Of a stretch of DNA of 64,000 bases, positions 10,436 to 18,479 are shown in pieces (the stretch's first letter is position 1; every line of letters begins with the position of its first letter). Under the pieces are notes generated by a model. The model saw only the letters and a program-made list of their open reading frames with translations, was not told the DNA's origin and made no database searches. This stretch comes from Kluyvera cryocrescens NBRC 102467 (GTDB lineage Bacteria > Pseudomonadota > Gammaproteobacteria > Enterobacterales > Enterobacteriaceae): the NCBI RefSeq assembly GCF_001571285.1, contig NZ_BCTM01000003.1, forward strand, positions 124,001 to 188,000. Direction: 5' to 3'. A program made the position numbers and the translations under genes.

Positions 10436-11136
10436 TGCGCGCGCTTACCGGCATTCGGCTCGATGGCGTCTCCTTCGCCTTCGGCGCTACCACCGTACTC
10501 GATAACATCGCTTTGCACATCGAACCGGGCAGCATTGTTGCACTGCTGGGGCCATCCGGCTGCGGCAAAAGCACGTTGCTGCGCCTGCTGGCGGGGCTCA
10601 GCGTCCCGGCGCAAGGCTCTATTCACTTTGGCGATCGACTGGTGGCAAAACCCGGCTGGGGATTGCCGCCGGAGCAGCGCGATATCGGCATGGTTTTCCA
10701 GGATTACGCGCTGTGGCCGCATATGACGGCGGCGCAGAACGTGGCGTTTCCGCTACGGATGCGCAAGGTGTCATCAGGCGAACGCGAGCGGCGAGTCAAC
10801 GAGGCGCTGGCGATGGTTGGGCTGGCGGACTTCGGCGGGCGGAAACCGTCGGGGCTTTCCGGCGGCCAGCAGCAGCGGGTGGCGCTGGCGCGGGCGATTG
10901 TTGCTGAACCGCGCGTGTTGCTGTTCGATGAACCGCTCTCCAATCTCGATAGCGAACTGCGCGAATCACTGTGCATGGAGATGAGCCGCCTGCTGCGCCA
11001 GCTGGGTATTACCGCCGTTTACGTCACCCACGATCGCCGCGAAGCCGAGCTGTTAGCCGACCGCATTGTGCATCTTTCTGCGGGCAGCATTGCTGCTGTT
11101 CGCGCCGTTGCTTCATCCTCAGGGGAACTTGTATGA
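10435..11136 (+). CDS. ABC importer ATP-binding protein (FbpC/PotA-like)
   Basis: A 233-residue ATPase from the ATG at 10435, preceded by GGGGAGGACGATA. Walker A GPSGCGKST is at residues 39-47, the signature LSGGQQQR at 141-148 and Walker B LLFDEP at 162-167. It is shorter than PotA/FbpC proteins (about 350) because the C-terminal TOBE regulatory domain is absent. Its TGA overlaps the next ATG (ATGA). With the binding protein and fused permease it forms a complete importer of the iron/thiamine/phosphonate/hexose-phosphate type; the substrate is not determined. Confidence 0.88.
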   Translation: MRALTGIRLDGVSFAFGATTVLDNIALHIEPGSIVALLGPSGCGKSTLLRLLAGLSVPAQGSIHFGDRLVAKPGWGLPPEQRDIGMVFQDYALWPHMTAAQNVAFPLRMRKVSSGERERRVNEALAMVGLADFGGRKPSGLSGGQQQRVALARAIVAEPRVLLFDEPLSNLDSELRESLCMEMSRLLRQLGITAVYVTHDRREAELLADRIVHLSAGSIAAVRAVASSSGELV

Positions 11137-12092
11137 AATCCATTAAACAGGGCGTTGCGCTTGCCATGATGTTATCTGCCACCATGATTTCCAGCGCCCA
11201 TGCGCTGACCGTGTATACCGCGGGCCCAGGTTCGCTGGCGAAAAGTCTCGCCAGCGGTTACGAAAAGAAAACCGGCGTGAAGGTGAATATCTTCCAGGCC
11301 ACCACCGGCAAGGTGATGGCGCGTCTGGAGGCCGAACAGGCCAATCCGCAGGCCGATGTACTGATCTCCGCATCGTGGGACACAGCGGAAGACTTACACC
11401 ATCGCGGCTGGCTGCTGCCGTATCAGAGCGGTAATGCTGATAAGGTTCCGGCGGCGCTGAAAACCGCAGACTATGTGGCGCAGGGGATTTCGGCATTAGG
11501 GATCGTGTGGAACAGTAAAAGCGGCACGCCGGAGCCGAAAGAGTGGCGCGATCTGACCGAAGCGGCGTTTAAAGATAAAGTGACCACGCCCGACCCGGCG
11601 CTTTCTGGCGCATCGCTGGATTTGCTGATCGGGTTACAAAATGGCCTGGGAGATAAAGCCTGGACGCTGTTTGAGGCGCTGAAAAAGAATGGCATGGTGG
11701 TGAGCGGCCCCAACGCGCAGGCGGTGACGCCGGTGATGCAGGGGGCGAAAGCGGCGGTGTTTGGCGCGGTGGACTACGTCTCCTATGGCAATATTGCTCA
11801 GGGTGAATCGCTGAAAGTGATTTTCCCGGCCAGCGGCACGGTGATTGCGCCGCGTCCGATGATGATCCTCAAAACCACTCAGCACGCGGATGACGCGAAA
11901 GCCTTTGTCGATTATGTGCTGTCGTCGGAAGGCCAGGCGATGGTGGCTGACGCCTGGTTGATGCCTGCGCGCAGCGATGTGCAGGCAAAACGCCCGCTGC
12001 TGGGTGAGCTGAAAATTCTGCCGACCACCAGCGACGGCAGCAGCGAGCGCAGCGCGGTGCTTTCACGTTTTAACGCCTTGTTCGGGCAATAA
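11133..12092 (+). CDS. ABC importer periplasmic substrate-binding protein
   Basis: 319 residues starting at the ATG at 11133, which overlaps the ATPase stop. A clear signal peptide runs MKSIKQGVALAMMLSATM to SSAHA, with mature protein from LTVYTAGPGSLAK. The fold is the FbpA/AfuA/PhnS group (type 2 periplasmic binding proteins), seen in VLISASWDTAEDLHHRGWLLPY and TTPDPALSGASLDLLIGL. The paired tyrosines typical of ferric-ion binding proteins are not evident, so ferric iron is only one candidate; phosphonates or sugar phosphates are also possible. Confidence 0.85.
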   Translation: MKSIKQGVALAMMLSATMISSAHALTVYTAGPGSLAKSLASGYEKKTGVKVNIFQATTGKVMARLEAEQANPQADVLISASWDTAEDLHHRGWLLPYQSGNADKVPAALKTADYVAQGISALGIVWNSKSGTPEPKEWRDLTEAAFKDKVTTPDPALSGASLDLLIGLQNGLGDKAWTLFEALKKNGMVVSGPNAQAVTPVMQGAKAAVFGAVDYVSYGNIAQGESLKVIFPASGTVIAPRPMMILKTTQHADDAKAFVDYVLSSEGQAMVADAWLMPARSDVQAKRPLLGELKILPTTSDGSSERSAVLSRFNALFGQ

Positions 12093-12102
12093 TTTTCCTT
12101 CT

Positions 12103-12133
12103 CCGCCCGGTGTGGTGTTAAGCCGCCGGGCGG
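12103..12133 (+). terminator. Hairpin between binding protein and permease genes
   Basis: Arms CCGCCCGG (12103-12110) and CCGGGCGG (12126-12133) with a 15-base loop. There is no long U-tract. Placed after the binding protein gene, it probably lowers permease expression relative to the binding protein, a common arrangement in ABC importer operons. Confidence 0.55.
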
Positions 12134-12155
12134 TTTGCCATTCAAGGATCGTCGG

Positions 12156-13808
12156 GTGAAACAAAAATTCCTCTCCGCTGCCACGCTGACCGCCCTGGTT
12201 GTACTGGTGGCGCTGCCGCTGTTGTTTATTCTCCTGCAAGCCATATTCCCACACTTTAGCGCCGGTCAGCTGAGCGCACCGTTGAGCGGAATCTCCGCTT
12301 TGCTCAACGACCCACAGCTGATGCCGATGCTCGGCGGTACGCTATGGATTGCCTGCGGCGTGGCGCTGGTGAGCGTGTTGGTTGGCCTACCGCTGGGCGT
12401 CCTGCGCGGGCTGTTTAATCTGCCGCTGCCTAAGCTGTGGGATTTGCTGTTTTTGATTCCTTTTCTCACGCCGCCGTATATCGCCGCGCTGTCGTGGATG
12501 CTGGTGCTGCAGCATAACGGTTATCTGCAGCAGCTCACCGGCTGGGATCTTAACGATCTGCTGTTCAGCCGCTTGGGCATTGTGCTGGTGATGACGCTGA
12601 ATATCTTCCCGGTGGTCTACTTTGCGGTCTCTCGCAGCCTGCTGGCGAGCGGACAGCTGCTGGCGACCGTCGCCCGGGTGCACGGCGCGAATAGCGGGCA
12701 GGCGTTCTGGCACGTGACGCTGCCGATGCTCTCTCCGGCGCTGGCCGCCGGGATGCTGCTGGCTTTTACGCTGGCGATTGAAGAGTACGGCGTGCCGGCG
12801 GCGTTAGGCTCGCGGGCAGGAGTGGTGATGCTGACCGTTGGCATTGAGAAAAAACTCGCCGATTGGCCAATTGATTTAACCGGTGCGTCGCTGCTGTCTA
12901 TTCTGCTGATCGCCGTGGCGCTGCTGGCCTGGTGGCTGCAAAAGCGTCTTACCGGCAATACGGAAGTGACCAGCGTGACGGGCAAGCCGGGTGAAAACAG
13001 CGGGGCGGCGCTGGGCTGGATGACGTTACCCGCCGTATTGCTGATGACGACGATTGGCGCGCTGGCGGTGCTGCTGCCTGCGGCGTCGATGGTGGTGACC
13101 AGTCTGATGAGCACCTTATCGGGCGGCCTGAATGGCGATAACTTTACCTGGCGTCACTTTGGCGCGCTGTTTGCCCAGCAGGGCGATGCGCTGTCGGCGC
13201 TGGGCACCAGCTTATCGCTGGCGCTAGCCTCGGCGCTGATCGTTGGTCTGCTAGGGCTGGTGGCGGCCTGGCTGGTATTGGTGCAAAAGATCAAAGGCAG
13301 CGCACTGATTGACGCGCTGTCGCTGATGCCCGCCGCGCTGCCCGGCGTGGTGGTGGGCGTCGGGCTGATTTTGCTGTGGAATCAGCCGTTCTGGCCGCTG
13401 TCGCCGTATAACACGTGGTTTATGCTGCTGCTCTCTTATTGCTGTCTGCTGCTGCCGTGGCCGGTGCGCTATGTCGGCAGCGCGCTGCGGCAATTGGGCA
13501 CCAATCTGGAACCGGCGGCGCGGGTTCACGGGGCGTCGTCGTTCCAGGCGCTGCGGCTGATTGTGTTGCCGCTGGTGTTTCCGGCGCTGCTGGCGGCAAT
13601 GCTGATGGTCTTTGCCGTCGCTTCCCGTGAGCTGGTGACCTCATTGCTGCTGGCTCCAGCCGGGACACAGACCGTGGCGGTGTTTATCTGGCGGCAGTTT
13701 GAACAGGGTTCGGTGGGACAGGGCATGGCGATGGCCAGCCTGACGTTGTTTGTCGGACTGGCGTTAATGCTCAGTGCCTTAGCGCTGATGCAGCGCAATA
13801 CACGCTAG
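12156..13808 (+). CDS. ABC importer permease, fused two-domain (FbpB-like)
   Basis: 550 residues if started at GTG 12156, which has AAGGATCGTCGG before it; an upstream TTG at 12135 is the alternative. It contains two BPD_transp_1 units in tandem, about 12 membrane helices. EAA-type loops are visible in ARVHGANSGQAFWHVTLPMLSPALAAG and ARVHGASSFQALRLIVLPLVFPALLAA, the sites that contact the ATPase. Fusion of both permease halves is typical of ferric-iron and aminoethylphosphonate importers. It is the last gene of the importer operon. Confidence 0.87.
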   Translation: MKQKFLSAATLTALVVLVALPLLFILLQAIFPHFSAGQLSAPLSGISALLNDPQLMPMLGGTLWIACGVALVSVLVGLPLGVLRGLFNLPLPKLWDLLFLIPFLTPPYIAALSWMLVLQHNGYLQQLTGWDLNDLLFSRLGIVLVMTLNIFPVVYFAVSRSLLASGQLLATVARVHGANSGQAFWHVTLPMLSPALAAGMLLAFTLAIEEYGVPAALGSRAGVVMLTVGIEKKLADWPIDLTGASLLSILLIAVALLAWWLQKRLTGNTEVTSVTGKPGENSGAALGWMTLPAVLLMTTIGALAVLLPAASMVVTSLMSTLSGGLNGDNFTWRHFGALFAQQGDALSALGTSLSLALASALIVGLLGLVAAWLVLVQKIKGSALIDALSLMPAALPGVVVGVGLILLWNQPFWPLSPYNTWFMLLLSYCCLLLPWPVRYVGSALRQLGTNLEPAARVHGASSFQALRLIVLPLVFPALLAAMLMVFAVASRELVTSLLLAPAGTQTVAVFIWRQFEQGSVGQGMAMASLTLFVGLALMLSALALMQRNTR

Positions 13809-13887
13809 CTCAACCGATCGCACAAAACAGTCAATGCGGGGACAAAAATAGGCTATAAAGTACGGAAACAAAATGCTGGAGGCATTG

Positions 13888-14733
13888 ATGACCCGCTTTT
13901 TAAACGCCTATTTCGCTCGTCTGGGTTGGACGGGCACCCCCGATGTCTCAATCGAGACGCTGCGCAGTTTGCATCTTCATCATAACGGCGCCATCCCCTT
14001 TGAAAACCTCGATGTGCTGCTGCCGCGCGAGATGCATCTCGACGATCAGGCGCTGGAAGATAAGCTGGTCAATGCCCGACGCGGCGGCTACTGCTTTGAA
14101 CAAAACGGTCTGTTTGAGCGGGCACTGCGCGAGATTGGTTTTAACGTCCGCAGTCTGCTGGGCCGTGTGGTGCTGGCGCATCCACCGCAGATGCCGCCGC
14201 GCACCCACCGTTTATTGCTGGTGGAGACCGACGGTGAACGCTGGATTGCCGATGTCGGTTTTGGCGGCCAGACGCTGACCGCGCCAATAAAACTGTTGGC
14301 CGACATTGTGCAGACCACGCCGCATGGTGATTACCGCCTGCTGTATGAAAATCAGGAGTGGATCCTGCAATTTAGCCATCACGACCATTGGCAGTCGATG
14401 TACCACTTCGATCTTGGGCGTCAGTATGCCTCTGACTATGTGATGGGCAACTTCTGGTCGGCGCACTGGCCTCAGTCTCATTTCCGTCACCATTTGCTGA
14501 TGTGCCGCCACCTGCCGGACGGCGGTAAAATGACGCTCACCAATTTCCACTTTACCCACTGGGATAAAAACCATGTAGTGGAAAAAATTGATTTCCCGGA
14601 TGTTCCCGCCCTTTATGAAGCGCTGCAAAGCCGCTTTGGCCTCGGCGTTGATGATCCAAAACATGGCTTTAGCGTCGCGGAGCTGGCGGCGGTGATGGCG
14701 GCGTTCGATACCCATCCGGATGCCGGGAAGTAG
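13888..14733 (+). CDS. nhoA: Arylamine N-acetyltransferase NhoA
   Basis: 281 residues, the same length as E. coli NhoA, from the ATG at 13888 preceded by CTGGAGGCATTG. The catalytic triad is intact: C69 in RRGGYCFEQN, H107 in PPRTHRLLL and D122 in WIADVGFGG. It transfers acetyl from acetyl-CoA to arylamines and N-hydroxyarylamines in the cytoplasm. In E. coli nhoA sits close to narV; here a kinase, an MBL hydrolase and mgtE separate them, so this block shows insertion into a conserved neighbourhood. Confidence 0.94.
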   Translation: MTRFLNAYFARLGWTGTPDVSIETLRSLHLHHNGAIPFENLDVLLPREMHLDDQALEDKLVNARRGGYCFEQNGLFERALREIGFNVRSLLGRVVLAHPPQMPPRTHRLLLVETDGERWIADVGFGGQTLTAPIKLLADIVQTTPHGDYRLLYENQEWILQFSHHDHWQSMYHFDLGRQYASDYVMGNFWSAHWPQSHFRHHLLMCRHLPDGGKMTLTNFHFTHWDKNHVVEKIDFPDVPALYEALQSRFGLGVDDPKHGFSVAELAAVMAAFDTHPDAGK

Positions 14734-14819
14734 CTCACGGTATGCCATACGTTGGCCGCTTAAGATAATCCTCTTTTATCGAAAGCGGCCTTTCTATCCG
14801 GCCGTGCAGCGGAGTGCAG

Positions 14820-15371
14820 ATGCATGTGTTGCTGATTGGGCCGGGCGGTGCGGGCAAAAGCACCGTCGGGGCGTTACTGGCACAACGACTGGATTATCCC
14901 TTCATCGACCTGGATACGGTATTTTGCGAACGCATTGCCAATATTCGTGATTATCTGCAAACCCACGGCTATGAATCCTATCTTGAGCAGAACGCCGCGC
15001 TGTTTGCCTCGTTATTAAACGAACAAGAGAAAAACGCGGTATTCGCACTGTCATCCGGTTTTCTCGCGACCGATATCCGCCCGGATATTGTGCAGATTAA
15101 TCGCCAGCGGGTGCGTGAGTGCGGAGTGTCAGTTTTGCTAATGCCGTACAAGAACGTCGACGATGCCTGTCGTTGTATCGTTGGACGCCAGCTTACGCGC
15201 GGCTTTGGCCTGGAACGCCACAAAGAAGAACGTAAATTTCGCCAGCGGTTTGGTGAATATAGTGCGCTGGGTGATGTGCAGATTTTTTCCGTTTCGCCGC
15301 CGCATGATATTGTCGAACAAACAGTGCAGGGATTGGCGCGATTTTCCAGCATGAGCCGCGTATCACGGTAA
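14820..15371 (+). CDS. Shikimate kinase-like P-loop protein
   Basis: 183 residues from ATG 14820, with GGAG five bases upstream; a GTG at 14814 is a weaker alternative. MHVLLIGPGGAGKSTVGALLAQRLDYPFIDLD is the Walker A and following segment of the shikimate/gluconate kinase fold, with FIDLD matching the substrate-binding aspartate region. The lid contains GRQLTRGFGLERHKEERKFRQR. Real AroK/AroL genes differ more than this in their shikimate-binding GGG motif, which is not visible here, so the substrate is unknown. Confidence 0.7.
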   Translation: MHVLLIGPGGAGKSTVGALLAQRLDYPFIDLDTVFCERIANIRDYLQTHGYESYLEQNAALFASLLNEQEKNAVFALSSGFLATDIRPDIVQINRQRVRECGVSVLLMPYKNVDDACRCIVGRQLTRGFGLERHKEERKFRQRFGEYSALGDVQIFSVSPPHDIVEQTVQGLARFSSMSRVSR

Positions 15372-15463
15372 CGTAAGGACGAGTCTTTATACTGACGGGC
15401 TCATTTTATTGGCCGAAACCGGGGGCCGCCAGGCATCTGGTTCATTATCAGGGAAGAGAGACG

Positions 15464-16264
15464 ATGGGGCTGACGCTGCGCGTACTTCTGGAAAACCACC
15501 GTAGCGAGGGGGCGAACCCCGCGTTGCGGGCAAAAGCCGGGCTTAGCCTGCTTCTTCAGGATGATCAGACCTCCATTTTGTTCGATACTGGCCCCGATGA
15601 CAGTTTCATGCACAACGCGACGCTAATGGGCGTGGACCTGAGTGATGTCACCGCCACGGTGCTGTCTCACGGTCATTACGATCACTGCGGTGGCGTGCCG
15701 TGGCTGGCGGATAATAGCCGGATTATCTGCCATCCCGATCTGGGGCATGAACGCTTTGCCGCGCTCTCGTTTGCTGGATCCCAGCGTAAAATCAAAAAAC
15801 TCTCACTCGACATCGATTACTCGCGCCATCGTATGGAATACACTCGCGCGCCAGTGCAGATTAGCGATCGTTTTATCTGGTCCGGCGAAATTGCGGTAGA
15901 GAAACCGCGGGCTTATGGTGTGCTCGGCGGGCAGTCGGCGGCGACGGACTACGTGACCGATGAGGGCGTGCTGATTTATCTGTCGGATCGCGGCTTGGTG
16001 ATCATTACCGGCTGTGGGCACCGGGGGCTGGAGAATATCGTACGCCACTGCCAGAACATCACCGGTATCCGTCAGGTACACGCGCTGATTGGCGGTTTTC
16101 ATCTGCGTAGCGCGTTGCCTGGCGAGTTGTGGCGAGTGAGGCGATTCCTGCGGGAGCTGAATGTCGATACCGTGATGGGCTGCCATTGTACCGGGGCGTG
16201 GGGGAAACTGTGGCTACCGCAGGTGATTTCTCCGGCAACCGGCGATACGTTTGTTTTAGGCTAG
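15464..16264 (+). CDS. MBL-fold metallo-hydrolase
   Basis: 266 residues with the metal-binding motif HGHYDHCGG (H69, H71, D73, H74) following ILFDTGPDDSFMHNA. Later metal ligands are plausible in ITGCGHRGLENIV and GGFHL. This arrangement is that of the MBL group annotated as 7,8-dihydropterin-6-methyl-4-(beta-D-ribofuranosyl)aminobenzene phosphate synthase in methanogens; enterobacterial members have no established substrate. No signal peptide is seen. It has its own upstream gap of 92 bases and probably its own promoter. Confidence 0.78.
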   Translation: MGLTLRVLLENHRSEGANPALRAKAGLSLLLQDDQTSILFDTGPDDSFMHNATLMGVDLSDVTATVLSHGHYDHCGGVPWLADNSRIICHPDLGHERFAALSFAGSQRKIKKLSLDIDYSRHRMEYTRAPVQISDRFIWSGEIAVEKPRAYGVLGGQSAATDYVTDEGVLIYLSDRGLVIITGCGHRGLENIVRHCQNITGIRQVHALIGGFHLRSALPGELWRVRRFLRELNVDTVMGCHCTGAWGKLWLPQVISPATGDTFVLG

Positions 16265-16275
16265 GTGTCGTGAGT

Positions 16276-16301
16276 TTCCCGGCCACAACAGCGACCGGGA
16301 A
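16276..16301. terminator. Bidirectional hairpin between MBL hydrolase and mgtE
   Basis: Arms TTCCCGG (16276-16282) and CCGGGAA (16295-16301) lie between two convergent genes. It lacks a U-tract on either strand, so termination strength is uncertain. Confidence 0.45.
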
Positions 16302-16317
16302 GCAGCGAATAAATGGG

Positions 16318-17331
16318 TTAGTTCAGGCCTAAGAAATGCTGGGCAATTTTGAAGTAAATAATCAGCCCTGTGCCGTCAATCAGCGTGGCGATAAACGGCG
16401 CTGAAACCACCGCCGGGTCGATCCCCAGGCGCTTAATCACCAGCGGAATAACCGACGATACCACCGCACTCCACAGCGTGACGCACACCAGCGTCAGGCT
16501 GACAATAAAGGTGATTTCCGGGCCAATGCCCATCATCCATGCCCGGATACAGCCTGCGGTCCCCAAAGTGATAGCCACCAGCAACGCCGTCGACATCTCT
16601 TTGCGTAAAATGCGCCCCAGGTCGCGCAGACCGACTTCGCCCAGCGCCATGGCGCGCACCAGCGTTGAGGTGATCTGCGTGCCGCTGTTCCCGCCGGTCC
16701 CAATCAATAGCGGGATAAAGAAGGCCAGCGCAATGGCTGATTCCAACGCCTCTTCGAAATGCTGGATCACGCTGCTGGTGTAGGCTTCGGCGATAAACAG
16801 CAGCAGCAGCCACACCGCGCGTTTCTTCCACAGCATCACCGGGCTGATGTCCAGATACGGTTTATCCAACGGCAGGGTGGCACCCTGGAGCTGCGCATCT
16901 TCCGTTACTTCATCCTCAAGCAACTGGGCTATCTCTTTTTCATTAAGACAGCCGATAAGCTTACCGTTATCGATAACCGGCAGCAGCGTCAGGTGATGTT
17001 TTTCAATGATGCTGGCGGCAGCGGCTCGTGAGTCCTGCGGGCCGACGTGAAACAGCGTCGTACCCATTAATTGCGTCAGCGGCTGGCTGTCATCGGCAGC
17101 CTGCAGTAATTTGCGTGTCGATAATACGCCGCGCAGGTTTTCACCGTCGACGACAAATACCGCGCACGGAAAATGATCGTCATTTAATATCTGTAAAAAA
17201 AGCTCCCGCGCTTCTTTGATATTCAGATGTTCGGGCAGGGAAATAAAATCTCGAGACATGTAGCTTGAGATAATATCGCCGGCGTGCTGCTCGACTGGGT
17301 AGAACGGTGCTGTTGCTTGAATATGTGACAT
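16318..17331 (-). CDS. mgtE: Magnesium transporter MgtE, short form
   Basis: 337 residues. Two CBS repeats occupy residues 20-140 (DIISSYMSRDFISLPEHLNIKEAREL and LIEKHH-type strands with VIDNGKLIGCLNEKE). The five-helix MgtE membrane domain follows, with FIPLLIGTGGNSGTQ and PAVVSAPFIATLIDGTGLIIYF, the pore and ion-selectivity region. Canonical MgtE is about 450 residues with an N-terminal helical Mg-sensing domain; that domain is absent here. The gene is preceded by a long leader containing an M-box-like aptamer (17452-17560), so Mg2+ control appears to have moved to RNA. Confidence 0.88.
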   Translation of the reverse strand: MSHIQATAPFYPVEQHAGDIISSYMSRDFISLPEHLNIKEARELFLQILNDDHFPCAVFVVDGENLRGVLSTRKLLQAADDSQPLTQLMGTTLFHVGPQDSRAAAASIIEKHHLTLLPVIDNGKLIGCLNEKEIAQLLEDEVTEDAQLQGATLPLDKPYLDISPVMLWKKRAVWLLLLFIAEAYTSSVIQHFEEALESAIALAFFIPLLIGTGGNSGTQITSTLVRAMALGEVGLRDLGRILRKEMSTALLVAITLGTAGCIRAWMMGIGPEITFIVSLTLVCVTLWSAVVSSVIPLVIKRLGIDPAVVSAPFIATLIDGTGLIIYFKIAQHFLGLN

Positions 17332-17339
17332 TGGAAATT

Positions 17340-17365
17340 CCCTATAGAAAAACGCGCTTATAGGG
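17340..17365 (-). promoter_or_regulatory. Hairpin that would hide the mgtE ribosome binding site
   Basis: On the minus strand CCCTATA (17365-17359) pairs with TATAGGG (17346-17340). The 3' arm contains the TAGGGA purine stretch about 10 bases before the mgtE ATG, so pairing would block initiation. This suits a translational expression platform for the upstream M-box-like aptamer. Pairing is seen; function is inferred. Confidence 0.55.
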
Positions 17366-17451
17366 CGAACAAAACTGGAAGAGCTGAGAAGAATCCCTAC
17401 GTCCCGGTTTTAGCACTGAACAACGTATCTGTACGGTCTACACCGTCAGAA

Positions 17452-17560
17452 GTTATCTTGGCAACACCTTGATTCGATGGATGCCTGTATTTCCCTGTGA
17501 TGGTCTCTCTCGATACCACCAGGGCGATAACTTATGTTTATTCAGGAGCCTCGCCATAAC
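17452..17560 (-). ncRNA. M-box (ykoK-type) Mg2+ riboswitch aptamer in the mgtE leader
   Basis: Read on the minus strand, the element begins GTTATGGCGAGGCTCCTG and continues AATAAACATAAGTTATCGCCC, the conserved 5' core of the M-box class (GGTGAGGCTCC, then TAAACA, then CTGCCC). AGAGAGACC and GGCATCCATCGAA...GGTGTTGCC follow in the expected order. The ends pair: GTTAT at 17560-17556 with ATAAC at 17456-17452, and GGCGA pairs with TCGCC internally. The element lies about 120 bases before mgtE, a classic M-box target. It was identified by eye, without a covariance-model score. Confidence 0.85.
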
Positions 17561-17747
17561 AAGATTATTAATAAATTGGCCGAGCTTGCTGATATTTATC
17601 GCCGTGAAATGATCAGGGCGGCAAATGATATTTTCTTCACCTCGTGGCTTGTGATTCATTTGGTGAGCGTAATATAGCGCGAGATTTTAATTAAGGAAGA
17701 CAAAGAATATTGTTGTTGAGTAAGCGTTTAGAATTTTCTTGTGGCAT

Positions 17748-17780
17748 AAAAAACCCGGCGTCGCAACGCTCGGCCGGGTG
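17748..17780 (-). terminator. Intrinsic terminator after narV
   Basis: On the minus strand ACCCGGC (17779-17773) pairs with GCCGGGT (17759-17753), followed by TTTTTTAT. It ends the narUZYWV direction transcript just after narV and before the mgtE leader. Confidence 0.85.
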
Positions 17781-17798
17781 TAATAGAGAATAAAGCCG

Positions 17799-18479
17799 TT
17801 AGCGACGAGAACGCACCACCTGATAACGGCGGGTCAGATATTCGATTGGCGCGCTCCAGACATGAACCAGACGCGTGAACGGGAACAGCAGGAAAATGGT
17901 CATCCCCAGCACTAAATGCACGCGATAGACCCATGCTACACCGTCAAGATGCGCCGATGCGCCGCCGTGGAACGTCACCACCGCCTGCGCCCAGTTCACC
18001 AGTTTTAACATTTCGCTGCCGTCAGGATGTTGGGCGGAGAATGGAATGGTGGAGAGGCCAAGGCAGCACTGAATCAGCAGAATGCTGAGGATCAGGATAT
18101 CGGCGGTGCTGGATGTGGCGCGAATGCGCGGGTTGGTGAGGCGACGAATCAATAGACCCGCGCCGCCGACTAGCGTCAACACGCCGCAGGCGCCGCCGAG
18201 GATCATCGCCATCAGCTGTTTCTGCGACAGCGGCAGCCAGGACTCATAGACCCAGTGCGGCGTCAGCATGCCGAAGAAATGGCCAAAGAAGATCCCCAGA
18301 ATGCCGACGTGGAACAGGTTTGACCATAGCACCATGCCGCGTTTGTCGAGCATTTGGCTTGAGGAGGCGCGCCAGGTGTATTGACCGTAATCGTAGCGCA
18401 GCCAACTGCCCAACAGAAACACCGTGCCGCACAGGTAGGGGTAGATATCGTAAAAGAAGACGTTGAGGTACTGTATCAT
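17799..18479 (-). CDS. narV: Nitrate reductase Z gamma subunit (cytochrome b) NarV
   Basis: 226 residues, five predicted membrane helices starting [40 protein letters not shown]. It is the di-haem b subunit that takes electrons from quinol and anchors NarZY to the inner membrane; haem-ligand histidines are plausible in [22 protein letters not shown] and in [15 protein letters not shown]. The start overlaps the narW stop by 4 bases. Assignment to the Z isoenzyme rather than NarI comes from the neighbouring narU and the conserved context with nhoA, yddG and fdnG seen in E. coli. Confidence 0.93.
   Translation of the reverse strand: MIQYLNVFFYDIYPYLCGTVFLLGSWLRYDYGQYTWRASSSQMLDKRGMVLWSNLFHVGILGIFFGHFFGMLTPHWVYESWLPLSQKQLMAMILGGACGVLTLVGGAGLLIRRLTNPRIRATSSTADILILSILLIQCCLGLSTIPFSAQHPDGSEMLKLVNWAQAVVTFHGGASAHLDGVAWVYRVHLVLGMTIFLLFPFTRLVHVWSAPIEYLTRRYQVVRSRR

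Noticed and set aside
10971-11132. Long N-terminal extension of the ABC binding protein
   Set aside because: It lies inside the ATPase gene and would precede a clear signal peptide; the ATG at 11133 is the natural start.
17453-17659. 68-codon open frame on the minus strand inside the mgtE leader
   Set aside because: It overlaps the M-box-like aptamer, has no good ribosome site and no family resemblance; the RNA reading explains the conserved sequence better.
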